From NCBI RefSeq assembly GCF_009707545.1, contig NZ_WLYK01000017.1, positions 1-64,000 of the forward strand: a stretch of 64,000 nt of DNA. The letters run 5' to 3'. A program made the translations under genes and the position numbers. The stretch is from Nakamurella alba (lineage in GTDB: Bacteria; Actinomycetota; Actinomycetes; Mycobacteriales; Nakamurellaceae). The notes below the pieces were generated by a model. It saw nothing but the letters and a program-made list of their open reading frames with translations. It was not told the DNA's origin and made no database searches. How positions within the stretch are numbered: position 1 is the stretch's first letter; every line of letters starts with the position of its first letter. Of this stretch, positions 16,361 through 25,793 are shown piece after piece.

Positions 16361-18220
16361 TCAACGAGCAGCGGTGAGCAGCACCCCGGCGATCTGGTCG
16401 GCGGAGTCGACGGTCATCACGGTGCCGTCGACGGCGTCGGCGAGGCGGCCGAGGGCATCGAGATCGGCATCACCGAAGGCGAGTAGCACCAGGGTGACCG
16501 GGCGCTCCGGATCGCGGGCCGCCTGCAACGCCGCGACCGTGCCGTCGAGGTCCTGCCCGCCGTCGACATCCTCGTTCCGGCCGTCGGTCATCACGGCGAG
16601 CACGGTCCGGGCTCCTGGTCGGGCCGAGTCCCTCGCCGCCGCATAGGCATCGACGAGGGTGTTGTAGAAAGCGGTGCCGGTCGGCAGCACCTCCGCCCGG
16701 GCGAGCGAGTCCTGCAGGGTCGCGGTGCCGGCGGGGTCCAGGGTCGTCAGCGGCACCCGCTCGATCCAGTCCCGCGGGGCGTCGAGCTGGTTGCCGAAGA
16801 TCCAGAGGCCCATCCGGGACCCGACCGGCAGCGCCGCCGGCAATGCCTCGCCGGCCGCACGAGCGGTCGCCAGCGGGGTCGGCGTGCCGTCCCCCTTGTC
16901 CCCCATCGATCCGCTCACGTCCACGACGGTCAGCACGTCCAGCGGCCAGGCCTTGTCGGTCAGCGAGCGGGCGTTCGTCAGGGTGACCGCGTCCAGCGGC
17001 GGCAGCACCGCCATCCGGCCGACACCCGGAAGATCGATCTCCTTGGTGCCGGGCTTGGTGAAACCGGCAGCGGCACGGGCCTTGTCGCCGGCCGCGCCGA
17101 GCAGCGACTGCTGCAGGGCAGCGGTCGCCGGGGACGACGGGCGCAGGTTCATCCACGGATACGCCAGTGCCGGAACACCTTCGGCGGTCTTCACCACCAC
17201 TCCGAGCGGCCCGCGCGGGCTGTTCAGCAGTCGCTGCTCGGTGACCCGCAGGTGCCCGTCGGGGATGACCCGGCCCGCATCGACCGGACGCGCCGTCTTC
17301 AGCACGGCCGACGCCACCCCGACCCCGGAGTACCCGTCCCCGGTGTCCGCGGTGGCGAGACCGGTGAGCCGGCCGGCGATGTCGGTGGCGGTGCCGGACG
17401 TCGCCGGTGACTGGATCTGCAGGGTGGTCCCGGCGTGGGCGGCCGGGTCGAGCAGCGAGGCCCAGCTGGACCCGGAGGAGTTCAGCGAGCTCGCCAGCGC
17501 CGGCGCCGCCGCGAGCACCACGGGGCTGCCCGCCATGCTCCGCGCGCCGGTCGCAGCCGCCACCCCGAGGGCCGCGGCGCGTTCGCGGGAGTCCGGGATC
17601 CACGCGTCGACGGTGCCGTTGCGCAGCAGCCGCGCACCGTCGGACGTGTCGACGACGGTGAGGGCGAGATCGACGCAGGCGTCCTCCGCCGCCGCCCGGA
17701 CGACCGGGGCGAACCCGGTGGTGGTGGCGATGCGGACGGTGCCGACCGACGTGCAGGTGGCCGGCGGCGTCGCGGGCGGAGTCGTGGCCGGCGGCTCCGA
17801 GGTCGGCGGAGCAGTGGTGGACGGCGCAGTGGTGGACGGCGCAGTGGTGGACGGCGCAGTCGATGGTGAACCGCTCGTTGATACCGAAGAGGTGGGCGTC
17901 GGAGAAGGAGCGGGCGCACCGGTCGACGTCCCGGAACCGGAGGGCACGGAAGGCACGGAAGGCACCGCCGGCGGGGACGCGGCATCCGTCCCCGTGGTCC
18001 CCGTGGCGCCAGGCACCGAGTTTCCGGGATCGGATTCCTCGGGATCGGACACGACCGGAGCGGCCGACGGATCCGAGGTACCGCGCTGTGCAGCACCTTC
18101 CGTACCGGATCCGGGGCGGATGATCAGCAGCGCCACGGCAGTGATCACCGCCGCAGCGACCACCACGACGATCGCCGCGACCCACCCCCGGTGCACCTTC
18201 GGCTGCTCGTGCCTTCCCAC
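16361..18220 (-). CDS. Membrane-anchored substrate-binding/VWA domain protein
   Basis: A 619-residue protein. A short cytosolic N-terminus is followed by one transmembrane helix (about 13-35) and a Pro/Ser/Thr-rich tether (about 40-165). Next comes a periplasmic-binding-protein-like region (about 160-410; VRIATTTGFAPVVRAAAEDA, then LRNGTVDAWIPDSRERA). A C-terminal von Willebrand A domain has MIDAS motif DVSGSMG (Asp about 434) and TDGRNED. This is the SBP_bac_11 + VWA architecture of actinobacterial surface proteins of unknown role; ligand-dependent adhesion or complex assembly is possible. GTG is preceded by GAGGAGG. The tether gene segment contains a 15-bp tandem repeat (17811-17860). Confidence 0.82.
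   Translation of the reverse strand: MGRHEQPKVHRGWVAAIVVVVAAAVITAVALLIIRPGSGTEGAAQRGTSDPSAAPVVSDPEESDPGNSVPGATGTTGTDAASPPAVPSVPSVPSGSGTSTGAPAPSPTPTSSVSTSGSPSTAPSTTAPSTTAPSTTAPPTSEPPATTPPATPPATCTSVGTVRIATTTGFAPVVRAAAEDACVDLALTVVDTSDGARLLRNGTVDAWIPDSRERAAALGVAAATGARSMAGSPVVLAAAPALASSLNSSGSSWASLLDPAAHAGTTLQIQSPATSGTATDIAGRLTGLATADTGDGYSGVGVASAVLKTARPVDAGRVIPDGHLRVTEQRLLNSPRGPLGVVVKTAEGVPALAYPWMNLRPSSPATAALQQSLLGAAGDKARAAAGFTKPGTKEIDLPGVGRMAVLPPLDAVTLTNARSLTDKAWPLDVLTVVDVSGSMGDKGDGTPTPLATARAAGEALPAALPVGSRMGLWIFGNQLDAPRDWIERVPLTTLDPAGTATLQDSLARAEVLPTGTAFYNTLVDAYAAARDSARPGARTVLAVMTDGRNEDVDGGQDLDGTVAALQAARDPERPVTLVLLAFGDADLDALGRLADAVDGTVMTVDSADQIAGVLLTAAR
17811..17860. repeat. 15-bp tandem repeat within the VWA gene tether
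   Basis: Three exact copies of GCAGTGGTGGACGGC plus a partial fourth, encoding Thr-Thr-Ala-Pro-Ser repeats on the minus strand. Copy number is likely to vary between strains. Confidence 0.85.
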
Positions 18221-18269
18221 CGCACCTCCTCATTGAGGTCACGGAGCGTGGTCAATCAGCTCCGCAAAC

Positions 18270-18302
18270 GTCGAATCCCACCCTTTCAGCCGGTGATTCG
18301 AC
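18270..18302. promoter_or_regulatory. Inverted repeat in the VWA gene leader
   Basis: GTCGAATC and GATTCGAC (8-bp perfect arms, 17-nt spacer) lie 50-82 bp upstream of the VWA start. A -10-like TAGGCT (18312-18307, minus strand) is just upstream, so the repeat would start at the mRNA 5' end. It may be an operator or a leader hairpin. Confidence 0.45.
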
Positions 18303-18383
18303 ACCCAGCCTACCCAAGATGGGCACGATACGAGCGGAATGCAGCACGTTCGGGTGCATCGGGAGTCGGCAGGATCAAGAGGA

Positions 18384-20957
18384 TCAGGCCGGACCGACGT
18401 CACGCAGCGTCAGAACGATCTCGCCCTCCTCGTCGGAGGCGGCCAGGTCGACGTCGGCGCGCAGGCCCCAGTCGTGGTCGCCGTCGGGATCGTCGAAGAT
18501 CTGCCGGACGTGCCAGACGCCGGGCTCCTTGTCGATGACGACCAGCGCCGCCGAGCGGGCAGGCCCGCCGGTGCCGAGGTGGTCGTACTCGTCGCGGTAG
18601 TCCTCGATCGCCTCCTGCCAGCGGGCCGAGTCCCAGCCCGCCCCGCCGTCGAGTTCCCCGAGTTCGGCGAAGGCTCCCCGGCTCGCCAGCTCGACGCGCC
18701 GGAAGAGCGCGTTCCGCACCAGGATGGTGAAGCCCCGCACGTTCGCACTGATCCCCCGGGACGCCGACGGCGGCCGGATCCCGGCCCCGGGTGTCGCCGG
18801 ATCCTCGTCGTCCGGGTGCGCGAGTGCTTCCCACTCGTCGAGCAGGCTCGAGTCGACACCACGGACCAGTTCGCCGAGCCAGGCGATGATGTCCTGCAGG
18901 TCCTCGGTCCGAGCCTGTTCCGGCACCGTCCGGCGCAGCGCCCGGTACGCATCGGCCAGGTACCGCAGCACCACGCCCTCCGACCGCTGCAGGCCGTAGA
19001 AGGCGATGAACTCGCCGAAGGTCATGGCCCGCTCGTACAGGTCCCGCACCACCGACTTCGGCTGCGGCTCGTACTCCGCCACCCACGGGTGACCCTTGCG
19101 GTAGGTCTCGTAGGCCACCTCGACAAGATCGGCCAGCGGGCGTGGGTATTCGACGTCCTCGAGCAGCTCCATCCGCTCCTCGTACTCGATGCCGTCGGCC
19201 TTCATCGCGGCCACCGCCTCGCCGCGGGCCTTGAAGCGCTGCGCCGAGAGCACCGGACCGGGACCGTCCAGGATCGCCTCGATCAGCGAGACCACATCCA
19301 GCGCATACGATTCCGACTCCCGGTCCAGGATGTCCAGGGCGGCCAGCGCCAGCGGGGCCAGCGGCTGGTCCAGGGCGAAGTCCACCTGCAGGTCGGCGGT
19401 CAGCCGGTACCGACGGCCGTACTCGTCCGGCTCGTCCAGTCGCTCCACCACGCCGGCGGTCAGCAGCGCGCGGCCGATCGCGAGTGCCCGCAACGCATGT
19501 CGGAGCTGACGTGGTCGCGGGTCGTGGCTGCTCTCGATCAACCGGCGCATCGCGGTGAAGGCGTCCTCGGGGCGGGCCAGCAACGACAGGATCATGCTGT
19601 GACTGACCCGGAAGTGCGATCCCAGTGGCTCCGGATCAGCGGCGAGCAGTCGGTCGTAGGTCTGCTCCGTCCAGGCCACGAAACCCTCGGGAGGCTTGCG
19701 GCGCTGCACCTTCCGGCGTTTCGCCGGGTCGTCCCCGGCCTTCGCCAACGCCCGCTCGTACTCGATCACGTGCTCCGGCGCGAGCACCACGACATCGCCG
19801 GAGGTGTCGAAGCCGGCCCGGCCCGCGCGCCCGGCGATCTGGTGGAACTCGCGGGCGGTGAGCAGGCGGGTGCGGTGACCGTCGTACTTGGACAGCTGGG
19901 TGAGCAGCACGGTGCGGATCGGTACGTTGATGCCGACGCCGAGGGTGTCCGTCCCACAGATGACCTTGAGAAGGCCTGACTGGGCGAGCTTCTCGACCAG
20001 GCGACGGTACTTGGGGAGCATGCCGGCATGGTGCACGCCGATGCCGTGCCGGACCAGCCGGGACAGCGTGCGGCCGAACCCGGCGGAGAACCGGAAGTCG
20101 CCGATCAGCTCGGCGATGGCGTCCCGGTCGGCACGCGAGGCGACGGTGACGCTCATCAGCGCCTGTGCCCGCTCCAGCGCCGCGGCCTGGGTGAAGTGCA
20201 CGATGTAGACCGGCGCCAGTCCGGTGGACAGCAGTTCCTCCAGCGTCTCCTGCAGCGGCATGGTGACGTACGAGAAGTGCAGCGGCACCGGACGTTTCGC
20301 GTCGTCGATGATGCTGACCGCACGCTCCGTCCGCTGCTCGAGGTCGTCGGCGAGCGGGCGGATGTCGCCCAGGGTCGCCGACATCAGCACGAACTGCGGA
20401 CGGTCCAGCTCGAGCAGCGGCACCTGCCAGGCCCACCCGCGCTGCCGGTCGCCGTAGTAGTGGAACTCGTCCATCACCACCATGCCCGGGTCCGAGTCGC
20501 GGCCGCCGCGCAGGGCGACCAGCGCGAGGATCTCGGCGGTGCAGCAGATGATCGGGGCGTCGGCGTTGACCGCGGAGTCGCCGGTGATCATCCCGACCGA
20601 TGCCGGGCCGAAGATGTCGGTGAGGTCGAAGAACTTCTCGCTCACCAGCGCCTTGATGGGGGCCGTGTAGTACGACCGGCGGCCGGTGGCCAGCGCGACG
20701 AACAGCGCGGCGGTGGCGATCATGCTCTTGCCGGAGCCGGTCGGGGTGGCCGCGACCACGTGGTTGCCGGAGACGATCTCCAGCAGGGCCTCCTCCTGGT
20801 GCGGGTACAGCACCGTCCCGCGCCGCTGCGCCCAGTCGGTGAAATGGTCGAACAGGGTGTCGGCGTCGGTGGCCGGCGGCGGCGTCAGCAGCTCGACGAC
20901 GGCCTCGGGGTCCAGCACCTCGTCGGAGGCCGGGCGGTCGGCGAGGTCGTCGGTCAC
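18384..20957 (-). CDS. DEAD/DEAH-box helicase with DUF3516 C-terminus
   Basis: An 857-residue superfamily 2 helicase. Walker A is ATPTGSGKS (about 50-60), the Walker B box is VVMDEFHYYGD, motif III is LMSATLGD and motif VI is FHQIAGRAGRAG. Ski2/Mtr4-like features include GIGVHHAGMLPKYRR and GTDTLGVGINVP. The C-terminal 400 residues match DUF3516 of actinobacterial helicases. It probably unwinds RNA or structured nucleic acid; a substrate is not established. GTG at 20957 is chosen because AAGGG lies 7 nt upstream and because longer versions would run into the kinase gene, which ends 32 bp upstream on the same strand. Confidence 0.9.
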   Translation of the reverse strand: MTDDLADRPASDEVLDPEAVVELLTPPPATDADTLFDHFTDWAQRRGTVLYPHQEEALLEIVSGNHVVAATPTGSGKSMIATAALFVALATGRRSYYTAPIKALVSEKFFDLTDIFGPASVGMITGDSAVNADAPIICCTAEILALVALRGGRDSDPGMVVMDEFHYYGDRQRGWAWQVPLLELDRPQFVLMSATLGDIRPLADDLEQRTERAVSIIDDAKRPVPLHFSYVTMPLQETLEELLSTGLAPVYIVHFTQAAALERAQALMSVTVASRADRDAIAELIGDFRFSAGFGRTLSRLVRHGIGVHHAGMLPKYRRLVEKLAQSGLLKVICGTDTLGVGINVPIRTVLLTQLSKYDGHRTRLLTAREFHQIAGRAGRAGFDTSGDVVVLAPEHVIEYERALAKAGDDPAKRRKVQRRKPPEGFVAWTEQTYDRLLAADPEPLGSHFRVSHSMILSLLARPEDAFTAMRRLIESSHDPRPRQLRHALRALAIGRALLTAGVVERLDEPDEYGRRYRLTADLQVDFALDQPLAPLALAALDILDRESESYALDVVSLIEAILDGPGPVLSAQRFKARGEAVAAMKADGIEYEERMELLEDVEYPRPLADLVEVAYETYRKGHPWVAEYEPQPKSVVRDLYERAMTFGEFIAFYGLQRSEGVVLRYLADAYRALRRTVPEQARTEDLQDIIAWLGELVRGVDSSLLDEWEALAHPDDEDPATPGAGIRPPSASRGISANVRGFTILVRNALFRRVELASRGAFAELGELDGGAGWDSARWQEAIEDYRDEYDHLGTGGPARSAALVVIDKEPGVWHVRQIFDDPDGDHDWGLRADVDLAASDEEGEIVLTLRDVGPA

Positions 20958-20988
20958 CCGTACACCCTTGCACGCCGCGGGCGGCGGA

Positions 20989-22482
20989 TCAGCCGGTCCG
21001 CTCCCGCGACAGCTGGGCCAGGACCTGCTGGATGCCGCGGGTGGAGGTGTGCAGGCCGAGGTAGTGCGGCCAGAGCCGGTCGTACACCTGCTGCCAGTCG
21101 CCGTCCGGCCGGGTCTCGCCGACCACCGGGTTCCACTCCGTGATGTCCGGGTCCAAGCCGGTCGCCACCGCGGCGAGGTAGGCATCGCCCAGCGCGGCGC
21201 CGATGTTCTCCCTGGTCAGTTGCTGCGGGAAGCCGGTCACCGAGCTGACAATGCGCGGCCAGAGCGCGCTCTGCGAGCCACCGCCGACGGCGACCAGCCG
21301 GTCGAGTCGGGCGCCGGCGTCGGTGAAGGCCTGCAGGTTGTGCCGGACGCCGAAGGCGATCGCCTCCAGGATCGCCCGGTAGAGCTCGCCGCGGCCGGTG
21401 TCCAGGGTCAGGCCGGCGACGACGCCGCGGGCATCCGGCTCGAACAGCGGCGTCCGCTCACCGGCGAAGTACGGCAGCATCAGCAGCCCGCGGGATCCGG
21501 CCGGCACCTCCCCCGCCGCGTCCACCAGGCCGGCGTAGTCCTCGCCGGTGATCCGGCGGAACCAGTCGGTGACCGCGCCGCTGGTGGCCATGCCGGCTGC
21601 CAGGGTGAAGGTGTCGCGGCGGGCGCCGGCGGTCGACCAGAGGCCCGGGCTGGACAGCGGCTGCTCGGTGACCGCGGTGATGAACATCGTCGTGCCGTAC
21701 ATGACCATGACGTCGCCGACCCCGGTGGCGCCGACGCTGACCCCCTCGGCCCAGGCGTCGATGGTCCCCGCGGTGACCGGGATGCCCTGCGGCAGGCCGG
21801 TGGCGGCGGCAGCCTCGGCGGTCACCGTGCCGACGACGTCCTCCGGCCAGGCCAGCGCCGGCAACTCGAGCTCGGGGAACAGCTGTGCGCACCACTCCCG
21901 GTTCCAGTCGCGGTCGGCGGGCCGGTACAGCGGTGCTGACTGGCTGGCCGAGTGGTGGTCGAGCACGTACTCGCCGGTGAGCCGAGCGACGAGGAAGGAG
22001 GCCGTGGTGTGGAACCGCCGGGTCCGCGACCAGGCGTCGGGTTCGTTCTGCCGCACCCAGAGCAGCTTCGGGCCGACCGCCTGGCTGGTCAGCCGGTTCC
22101 CGGACTGCCGGAGGATCTCTGCCTCACCGAGAAGTGCGTCCAGCTCGTCGATCTGGGCGCCGGCGCGGGTGTCGATGCCGTACAGAATGCCGGGGCGCAC
22201 CGGCCGGTCCTGCGCGTCGGTGGGCAGCACGCACGGGCCCAGGCCGCTGATCCCGACCGCGGTGATCCGGACGTCCGGCGTCGCTGCGAGCTCGCGGGTG
22301 AGGGCGACGAGGTCGCCCCACCAGACGGTGTCGGCGTCCTGCTCGAACCAGCCGGGGTGCGGGGTGGACGTGCCGTGGGGCCGGGTCGCCCGGGCGACCA
22401 CCGTGCCGCCCGCGTCGACCAGCACGGCCTTGCTGCTGGAGGTTCCGATGTCCAGGCCCAGAACGACCGCGTTGTCACCCAT
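20989..22482 (-). CDS. FGGY-family carbohydrate kinase (xylulokinase/gluconokinase-like)
   Basis: A 497-residue sugar kinase. The N-terminal phosphate-1 motif is LGLDIGTSSSKAVLVD. The catalytic-base region GTIDAWAEGVSVGA and the signature LMLPYFAGERTPLFEPDARG (about 325-345) follow, with the adenosine-site VAVGGGSQSALWPRIVSSVTG (VGGGSQSALWPRI). It transfers phosphate from ATP to a sugar or polyol. Which sugar cannot be decided here, and no transporter or isomerase is adjacent. The start has AGGGTGG upstream. A 111-nt hairpin element occupies the gap to aceB, ending 21 bp before this start codon, so transcription must begin within it or read through it. Confidence 0.87.
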   Translation of the reverse strand: MGDNAVVLGLDIGTSSSKAVLVDAGGTVVARATRPHGTSTPHPGWFEQDADTVWWGDLVALTRELAATPDVRITAVGISGLGPCVLPTDAQDRPVRPGILYGIDTRAGAQIDELDALLGEAEILRQSGNRLTSQAVGPKLLWVRQNEPDAWSRTRRFHTTASFLVARLTGEYVLDHHSASQSAPLYRPADRDWNREWCAQLFPELELPALAWPEDVVGTVTAEAAAATGLPQGIPVTAGTIDAWAEGVSVGATGVGDVMVMYGTTMFITAVTEQPLSSPGLWSTAGARRDTFTLAAGMATSGAVTDWFRRITGEDYAGLVDAAGEVPAGSRGLLMLPYFAGERTPLFEPDARGVVAGLTLDTGRGELYRAILEAIAFGVRHNLQAFTDAGARLDRLVAVGGGSQSALWPRIVSSVTGFPQQLTRENIGAALGDAYLAAVATGLDPDITEWNPVVGETRPDGDWQQVYDRLWPHYLGLHTSTRGIQQVLAQLSRERTG

Positions 22483-22502
22483 GCGGCCACCCTAGAGCAG
22501 CA

Positions 22503-22613
22503 CGCCGCGCGAGGATCTTCTTCGGCTGCGCGTACGAAGTCGGCGACTCGCGCCACATCCGTCCCAGATGCGGCATCTTCGTACGCGTCGTGGAAGTTGA
22601 TCCTCGCGCGGCG
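22503..22613. repeat. Dispersed giant hairpin element, copy A
   Basis: Outer arms CGCCGCGCGAGGATC (22503-22517) and its exact complement (22599-22613) give a 15-bp stem. Inner arms CGCGTACGAAG (22529-22539) and CTTCGTACGCG (22577-22587) give an 11-bp stem. The spacer TTCTTCGGCT and the matching GGAAGTT are shared with copy B at 61359-61490, whereas the loop differs. It lies 28 nt after the aceB stop. Confidence 0.85.
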
Positions 22614-22640
22614 GGGGTGGTGCGGGAGAAGGGGTGCGGG

Positions 22641-24308
22641 TCAGACGTTCTCGCTCATCCGCAGATCCTTGTGGTGGTCCAGCGGCCCGGTCATCCGCAG
22701 CGGCGAGTCCAGCAGGTACTTCACGTAGGCGTAGTTGGTGAAGAACCCGGGCATGTACTCACCGAGGGCCACCTCGGTGAAGACGTCCTCGGCCGCGGCG
22801 AACCGGGCCTTCGCGGCGTCGTCGGCGTCCCGGGTCAGCCGGGTCATCTCCTCGGCCAGGATCCGCTGCACCAGCGGTCGGCTGACGGTGATGCCCTCGG
22901 CCAGCCGGGTGGAGTTGCGGATCCACTGGAACACCTGCGCCCGGGAGATCTCGACCGTGGCCGCGTCCTCCATCAGGTGGTGCAGCGCCACCGCACCGGA
23001 GCCGCCGATCCAGGCGGCCAGGTACTCCAGGGCCACGGCGACGTTGGCCCGCAGGCCGCTCATCGTCGCCTCCCCGGCGGTGCGGGACAGCGACAGCAGG
23101 TCCGCCGCGGTGGTCCGGACCTCCGGCCGCTGCCGCTCGAGCTGGTTCGGGCGGTCGCCCAGCACCTTCTCGAACACCTCGGCGACCACCGGGACCAGGC
23201 CCGGGTGCGCCACCCAGGAGCCGTCGAAGCCGTCGCCGGCCTCCCGGGTCTTGTCGCCGCGCACCGCGGTCAGCGCCCGGGTGGTGGCCGCCGGGTCGTC
23301 CTTGGACGGGACGAACGCGGCCATGCCGCCGATGGCGTGCGCACCGCGCCGGTGGCAGGTCGACACCAACAATTCGGTGTAGGCCCGCAGGAACGGGGTG
23401 GTCATGGTGACCTGACCGCGGTCCGGCAGGTCGTAACCCTGGCCGCGCTGGGCGAAGGTGCGGATCGCCGAGAAGATGTAGTCCCAGCGACCGGCGTTCA
23501 GACCGGCCGCGTGCTCCCGCAGTTCGTAGAGGATCTCCTCCATCTCGAAGGCCGCGGGCAGCGTCTCGATCAGCACGGTCGCCCGGATGGTGCCGCGCTC
23601 CAGCCCGTAGGTGTCCTCGGCCAGGGTGAACGCGTCGTTCCACAGCCGCGCCTCCAGGTGCGACTCCAGCTTCGGCAGGTAGAAGAACGGCCCCTGCTCC
23701 CGGTCGGCCAGCAGTTGCGCGTTGTGGTGCACGAACAGGCCGAAGTCCACCAGGCTGGCCGGAAGCGGCCGCCCGTCGATGGTCAGGTGCTTCTCGCAGA
23801 GGTGCCAGCCACGTGGCCGGACCACCACGGTCGGCGTGACATCGCCGACGCTGTAACGCTTGCCGTTCTTCTCGAAGTCCAACTGCCCGCGCAGCGCCAG
23901 GTACAGGTTGTGCTGCCCGTCGACGATGTTGAACCAGGTCGGTGCGGTGGAGTCCTCGAAGTCCGCCATCCAGACGTCGGCGCCGGAGTTCAGCGCGTTG
24001 ACCGTCATCGTCGGCGTCGGCGGGCCGGTGATCTCCACCCGGCGCCGGGTCAGCGCCGGGGCGGGCGGGGCGACCTTCCAGGACCCGTCGGCGCGGATCG
24101 ACCGGGTGGATCCCAGGAAGTCCAGGTTCTCGCCGGCCGAGATCCGCTTGGACCGTTCGCGTCTGGCCTGCAGCAGTTCCGCGCGGCGGCCGGCGAACTC
24201 GCCGTCCAGGGTGGCCACGAAGGCGAGCGCCTCGGCGCTCAGGATGGTCTCGAAGCCGGGGTGGATGGTGCCACGGACCGTCGGGGTGCGGGGCAGGGTG
24301 GTGGTCAT
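22641..24308 (-). CDS. aceB: Malate synthase A
   Basis: A 555-residue malate synthase of the short A type. Visible landmarks are the substrate/Mg site VWMADFEDSTAPTW, VVVRPRGWHLCEKH, the signature FFYLPKLESHLEARLWND (about 215-235), ATVLIETLPAAFEMEEILYE (the Mg-binding Glu) and GRWDYIFSAIRTF. It condenses glyoxylate with acetyl-CoA to malate, the second step of the glyoxylate shunt. It lies directly downstream of aceA (43 nt) on the same strand, so the shunt is one operon under the divergent RamB-type regulator. Growth on acetate or fatty acids fits the acyl-CoA degradation island nearby. Confidence 0.95.
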   Translation of the reverse strand: MTTTLPRTPTVRGTIHPGFETILSAEALAFVATLDGEFAGRRAELLQARRERSKRISAGENLDFLGSTRSIRADGSWKVAPPAPALTRRRVEITGPPTPTMTVNALNSGADVWMADFEDSTAPTWFNIVDGQHNLYLALRGQLDFEKNGKRYSVGDVTPTVVVRPRGWHLCEKHLTIDGRPLPASLVDFGLFVHHNAQLLADREQGPFFYLPKLESHLEARLWNDAFTLAEDTYGLERGTIRATVLIETLPAAFEMEEILYELREHAAGLNAGRWDYIFSAIRTFAQRGQGYDLPDRGQVTMTTPFLRAYTELLVSTCHRRGAHAIGGMAAFVPSKDDPAATTRALTAVRGDKTREAGDGFDGSWVAHPGLVPVVAEVFEKVLGDRPNQLERQRPEVRTTAADLLSLSRTAGEATMSGLRANVAVALEYLAAWIGGSGAVALHHLMEDAATVEISRAQVFQWIRNSTRLAEGITVSRPLVQRILAEEMTRLTRDADDAAKARFAAAEDVFTEVALGEYMPGFFTNYAYVKYLLDSPLRMTGPLDHHKDLRMSENV

Positions 24309-24351
24309 CGGTCGTGTCCTCTCGTCATCGCTGTGCTGGTACCGGCGTCGA

Positions 24352-25656
24352 TCAGTGGAACTGCTCGGCCTCGGTGGACCCGGCGAGGGCCAGCGTGCCG
24401 CTGTCGGGGTTGATGGCGGTGGACACCTTGTCGAAGTAGCCGGTGCCGACCTCCGCCTGGTGCTTGACCGCGGTGTAACCGTCTGCGGCAGCGGCGAACT
24501 CGGCCTCCTGCAGCTCCACGTAGGCGGTCATGCCCTGCCGCGAGTAGCCCTGCGCCAGGTGGAACATCGAATGGTTCAGCGCGTGGAAGCCGGCCAGCGT
24601 GATGAACTGGTAGCGGTAGCCCAGGTCCCCCAGCTCGTCCTGGAAGGTGGCGATCTGCGCGTCGGTGAGCGCCGAGCGCCAGTTGAACGACGGCGAGCAG
24701 TTGTAGGCGAGCATCTTGCCCGGGAACTCGCGGTGCAGCTCGGTGGCGAACTCGCGGGCCAGACCCAGGTCGGGGGTGCCGGTCTCGACCCAGATCAGGT
24801 CGGAGTACGGGGCGTAGGCCTTGGCCCGGGCGAGCACCGGATCCAGGCCGCTGCGCACCCGGAAGAAGCCCTCCGAGGTCCGCTCGCCGGTGAGGAACGG
24901 CTCGTCGATCGGGTCGACGTCGCTGGTCAGCAGATCGGCGGCGAGCGCGTCGGTGCGGGCGATGACCAGCGTGCGGGTGCCGCTGATGTCGGCCGCCAGC
25001 CGGGCCGAGTTCAGCGTGCGGACGTGCTGCGAGGTCGGGATGAGCACCTTGCCGCCGAGGTGGCCGCACTTCTTCTCGGCCGCCAGCTGGTCCTCCCAGT
25101 GCACACCGGACGCGCCGGCGGCGATCATCGACTTCATCAGCTCGAAGGCGTTGAGCGGGCCACCGAAGCCGGCCTCGGCGTCCGCGACGATCGGCACCAG
25201 GTAGTCGGTCTCGTCGTTGCCCTCGGCCCAGTCGATCTGGTCGGCCCGCAGCAGCGCGTTGTTGATCCGGCGGACCACGGCCGGCACCGAGTTCGCCGGG
25301 TACAGGCTCTGGTCCGGGTAGGTCTGCCCGGCGAGGTTGGCATCGGCCGCGACCTGCCAGCCGGAAAGGTAGATGGCCTCCAGCCCGCCGCGGACCATCT
25401 GCACCGCCTGGTTGCCGGTCAGCGCGCCCAGCGCGCGGGTGAACGTCTTGCGCTGCAGCAGGTCCCACAGCCGCTCCGCGCCGATCCGGGCCAGGGTGAA
25501 GTCCTCGGTGACCCGGCCGCGGAGGTTGACCACGTCGGCCGCCGAGTAGGTCCGCTTGATGCCGGCCCAGCGCGGGTCGGTCGCCCAGTCCTGCTCGAGC
25601 AGGGTGGCGGCGTCGGCGCGGGAGAGAGTGCCGGGAGTGTCCAACGTGGCGGTCAT
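24352..25656 (-). CDS. aceA: Isocitrate lyase
   Basis: A 434-residue isocitrate lyase. The active-site signature is [14 protein letters not shown] (catalytic Cys in KKCGH), with [20 protein letters not shown] ([16 protein letters not shown]) for metal binding and [10 protein letters not shown] for substrate. It cleaves isocitrate to glyoxylate and succinate. The ATG at 25656 is preferred because AGGAA lies 9 nt upstream; a 25-residue in-frame extension would start in the leader. A perfect -35 TTGACA (25765-25760) and a 10-bp leader hairpin (25690-25722) lie upstream. The divergent neighbour is ramB, the family regulator of this gene. Confidence 0.96.
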   Translation of the reverse strand: MTATLDTPGTLSRADAATLLEQDWATDPRWAGIKRTYSAADVVNLRGRVTEDFTLARIGAERLWDLLQRKTFTRALGALTGNQAVQMVRGGLEAIYLSGWQVAADANLAGQTYPDQSLYPANSVPAVVRRINNALLRADQIDWAEGNDETDYLVPIVADAEAGFGGPLNAFELMKSMIAAGASGVHWEDQLAAEKKCGHLGGKVLIPTSQHVRTLNSARLAADISGTRTLVIARTDALAADLLTSDVDPIDEPFLTGERTSEGFFRVRSGLDPVLARAKAYAPYSDLIWVETGTPDLGLAREFATELHREFPGKMLAYNCSPSFNWRSALTDAQIATFQDELGDLGYRYQFITLAGFHALNHSMFHLAQGYSRQGMTAYVELQEAEFAAAADGYTAVKHQAEVGTGYFDKVSTAINPDSGTLALAGSTEAEQFH

Positions 25657-25689
25657 GTCGGCCGTTCCTTTCGGGTGCTGCGGGACCGT

Positions 25690-25722
25690 CGGTGGTCCCG
25701 CCGGTGAGGCGTGGGACCACCG
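25690..25722 (-). promoter_or_regulatory. Leader hairpin of aceA mRNA
   Basis: CGGTGGTCCC and GGGACCACCG form a perfect 10-bp stem with a 13-nt loop, 34-66 nt upstream of the aceA ATG. It could be an attenuator, an mRNA-stabilising stem or part of an operator. Confidence 0.5.
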
Positions 25723-25737
25723 TCGCGTCAAGGAACA

Positions 25738-25765
25738 ACTCTCTTCAAGACAGATTTCCTGTCAA
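25738..25765 (-). promoter_or_regulatory. Candidate aceA promoter
   Basis: On the minus strand TTGACA (25765-25760) is a perfect -35. The -10 about 16-17 bp on (GAGAGT/AGAGTT) is weak, which fits an activator- or repressor-dependent promoter. Confidence 0.45.
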
Positions 25766-25768
25766 GAA

Positions 25769-25793
25769 CTGCACTTCTTGCGATAACGTGCAG
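25769..25793. promoter_or_regulatory. Palindrome over the ramB -10 and start; candidate RamB operator
   Basis: CTGCAC (25769-25774) and GTGCAG (25788-25793) are perfect 6-bp arms 13 nt apart. They bracket CTTCTTGC and the -10 TAACGT (25784-25789), which ends 6 nt before the ramB ATG. No ribosome site is present, so ramB is probably leaderless and self-regulated. Confidence 0.5.
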
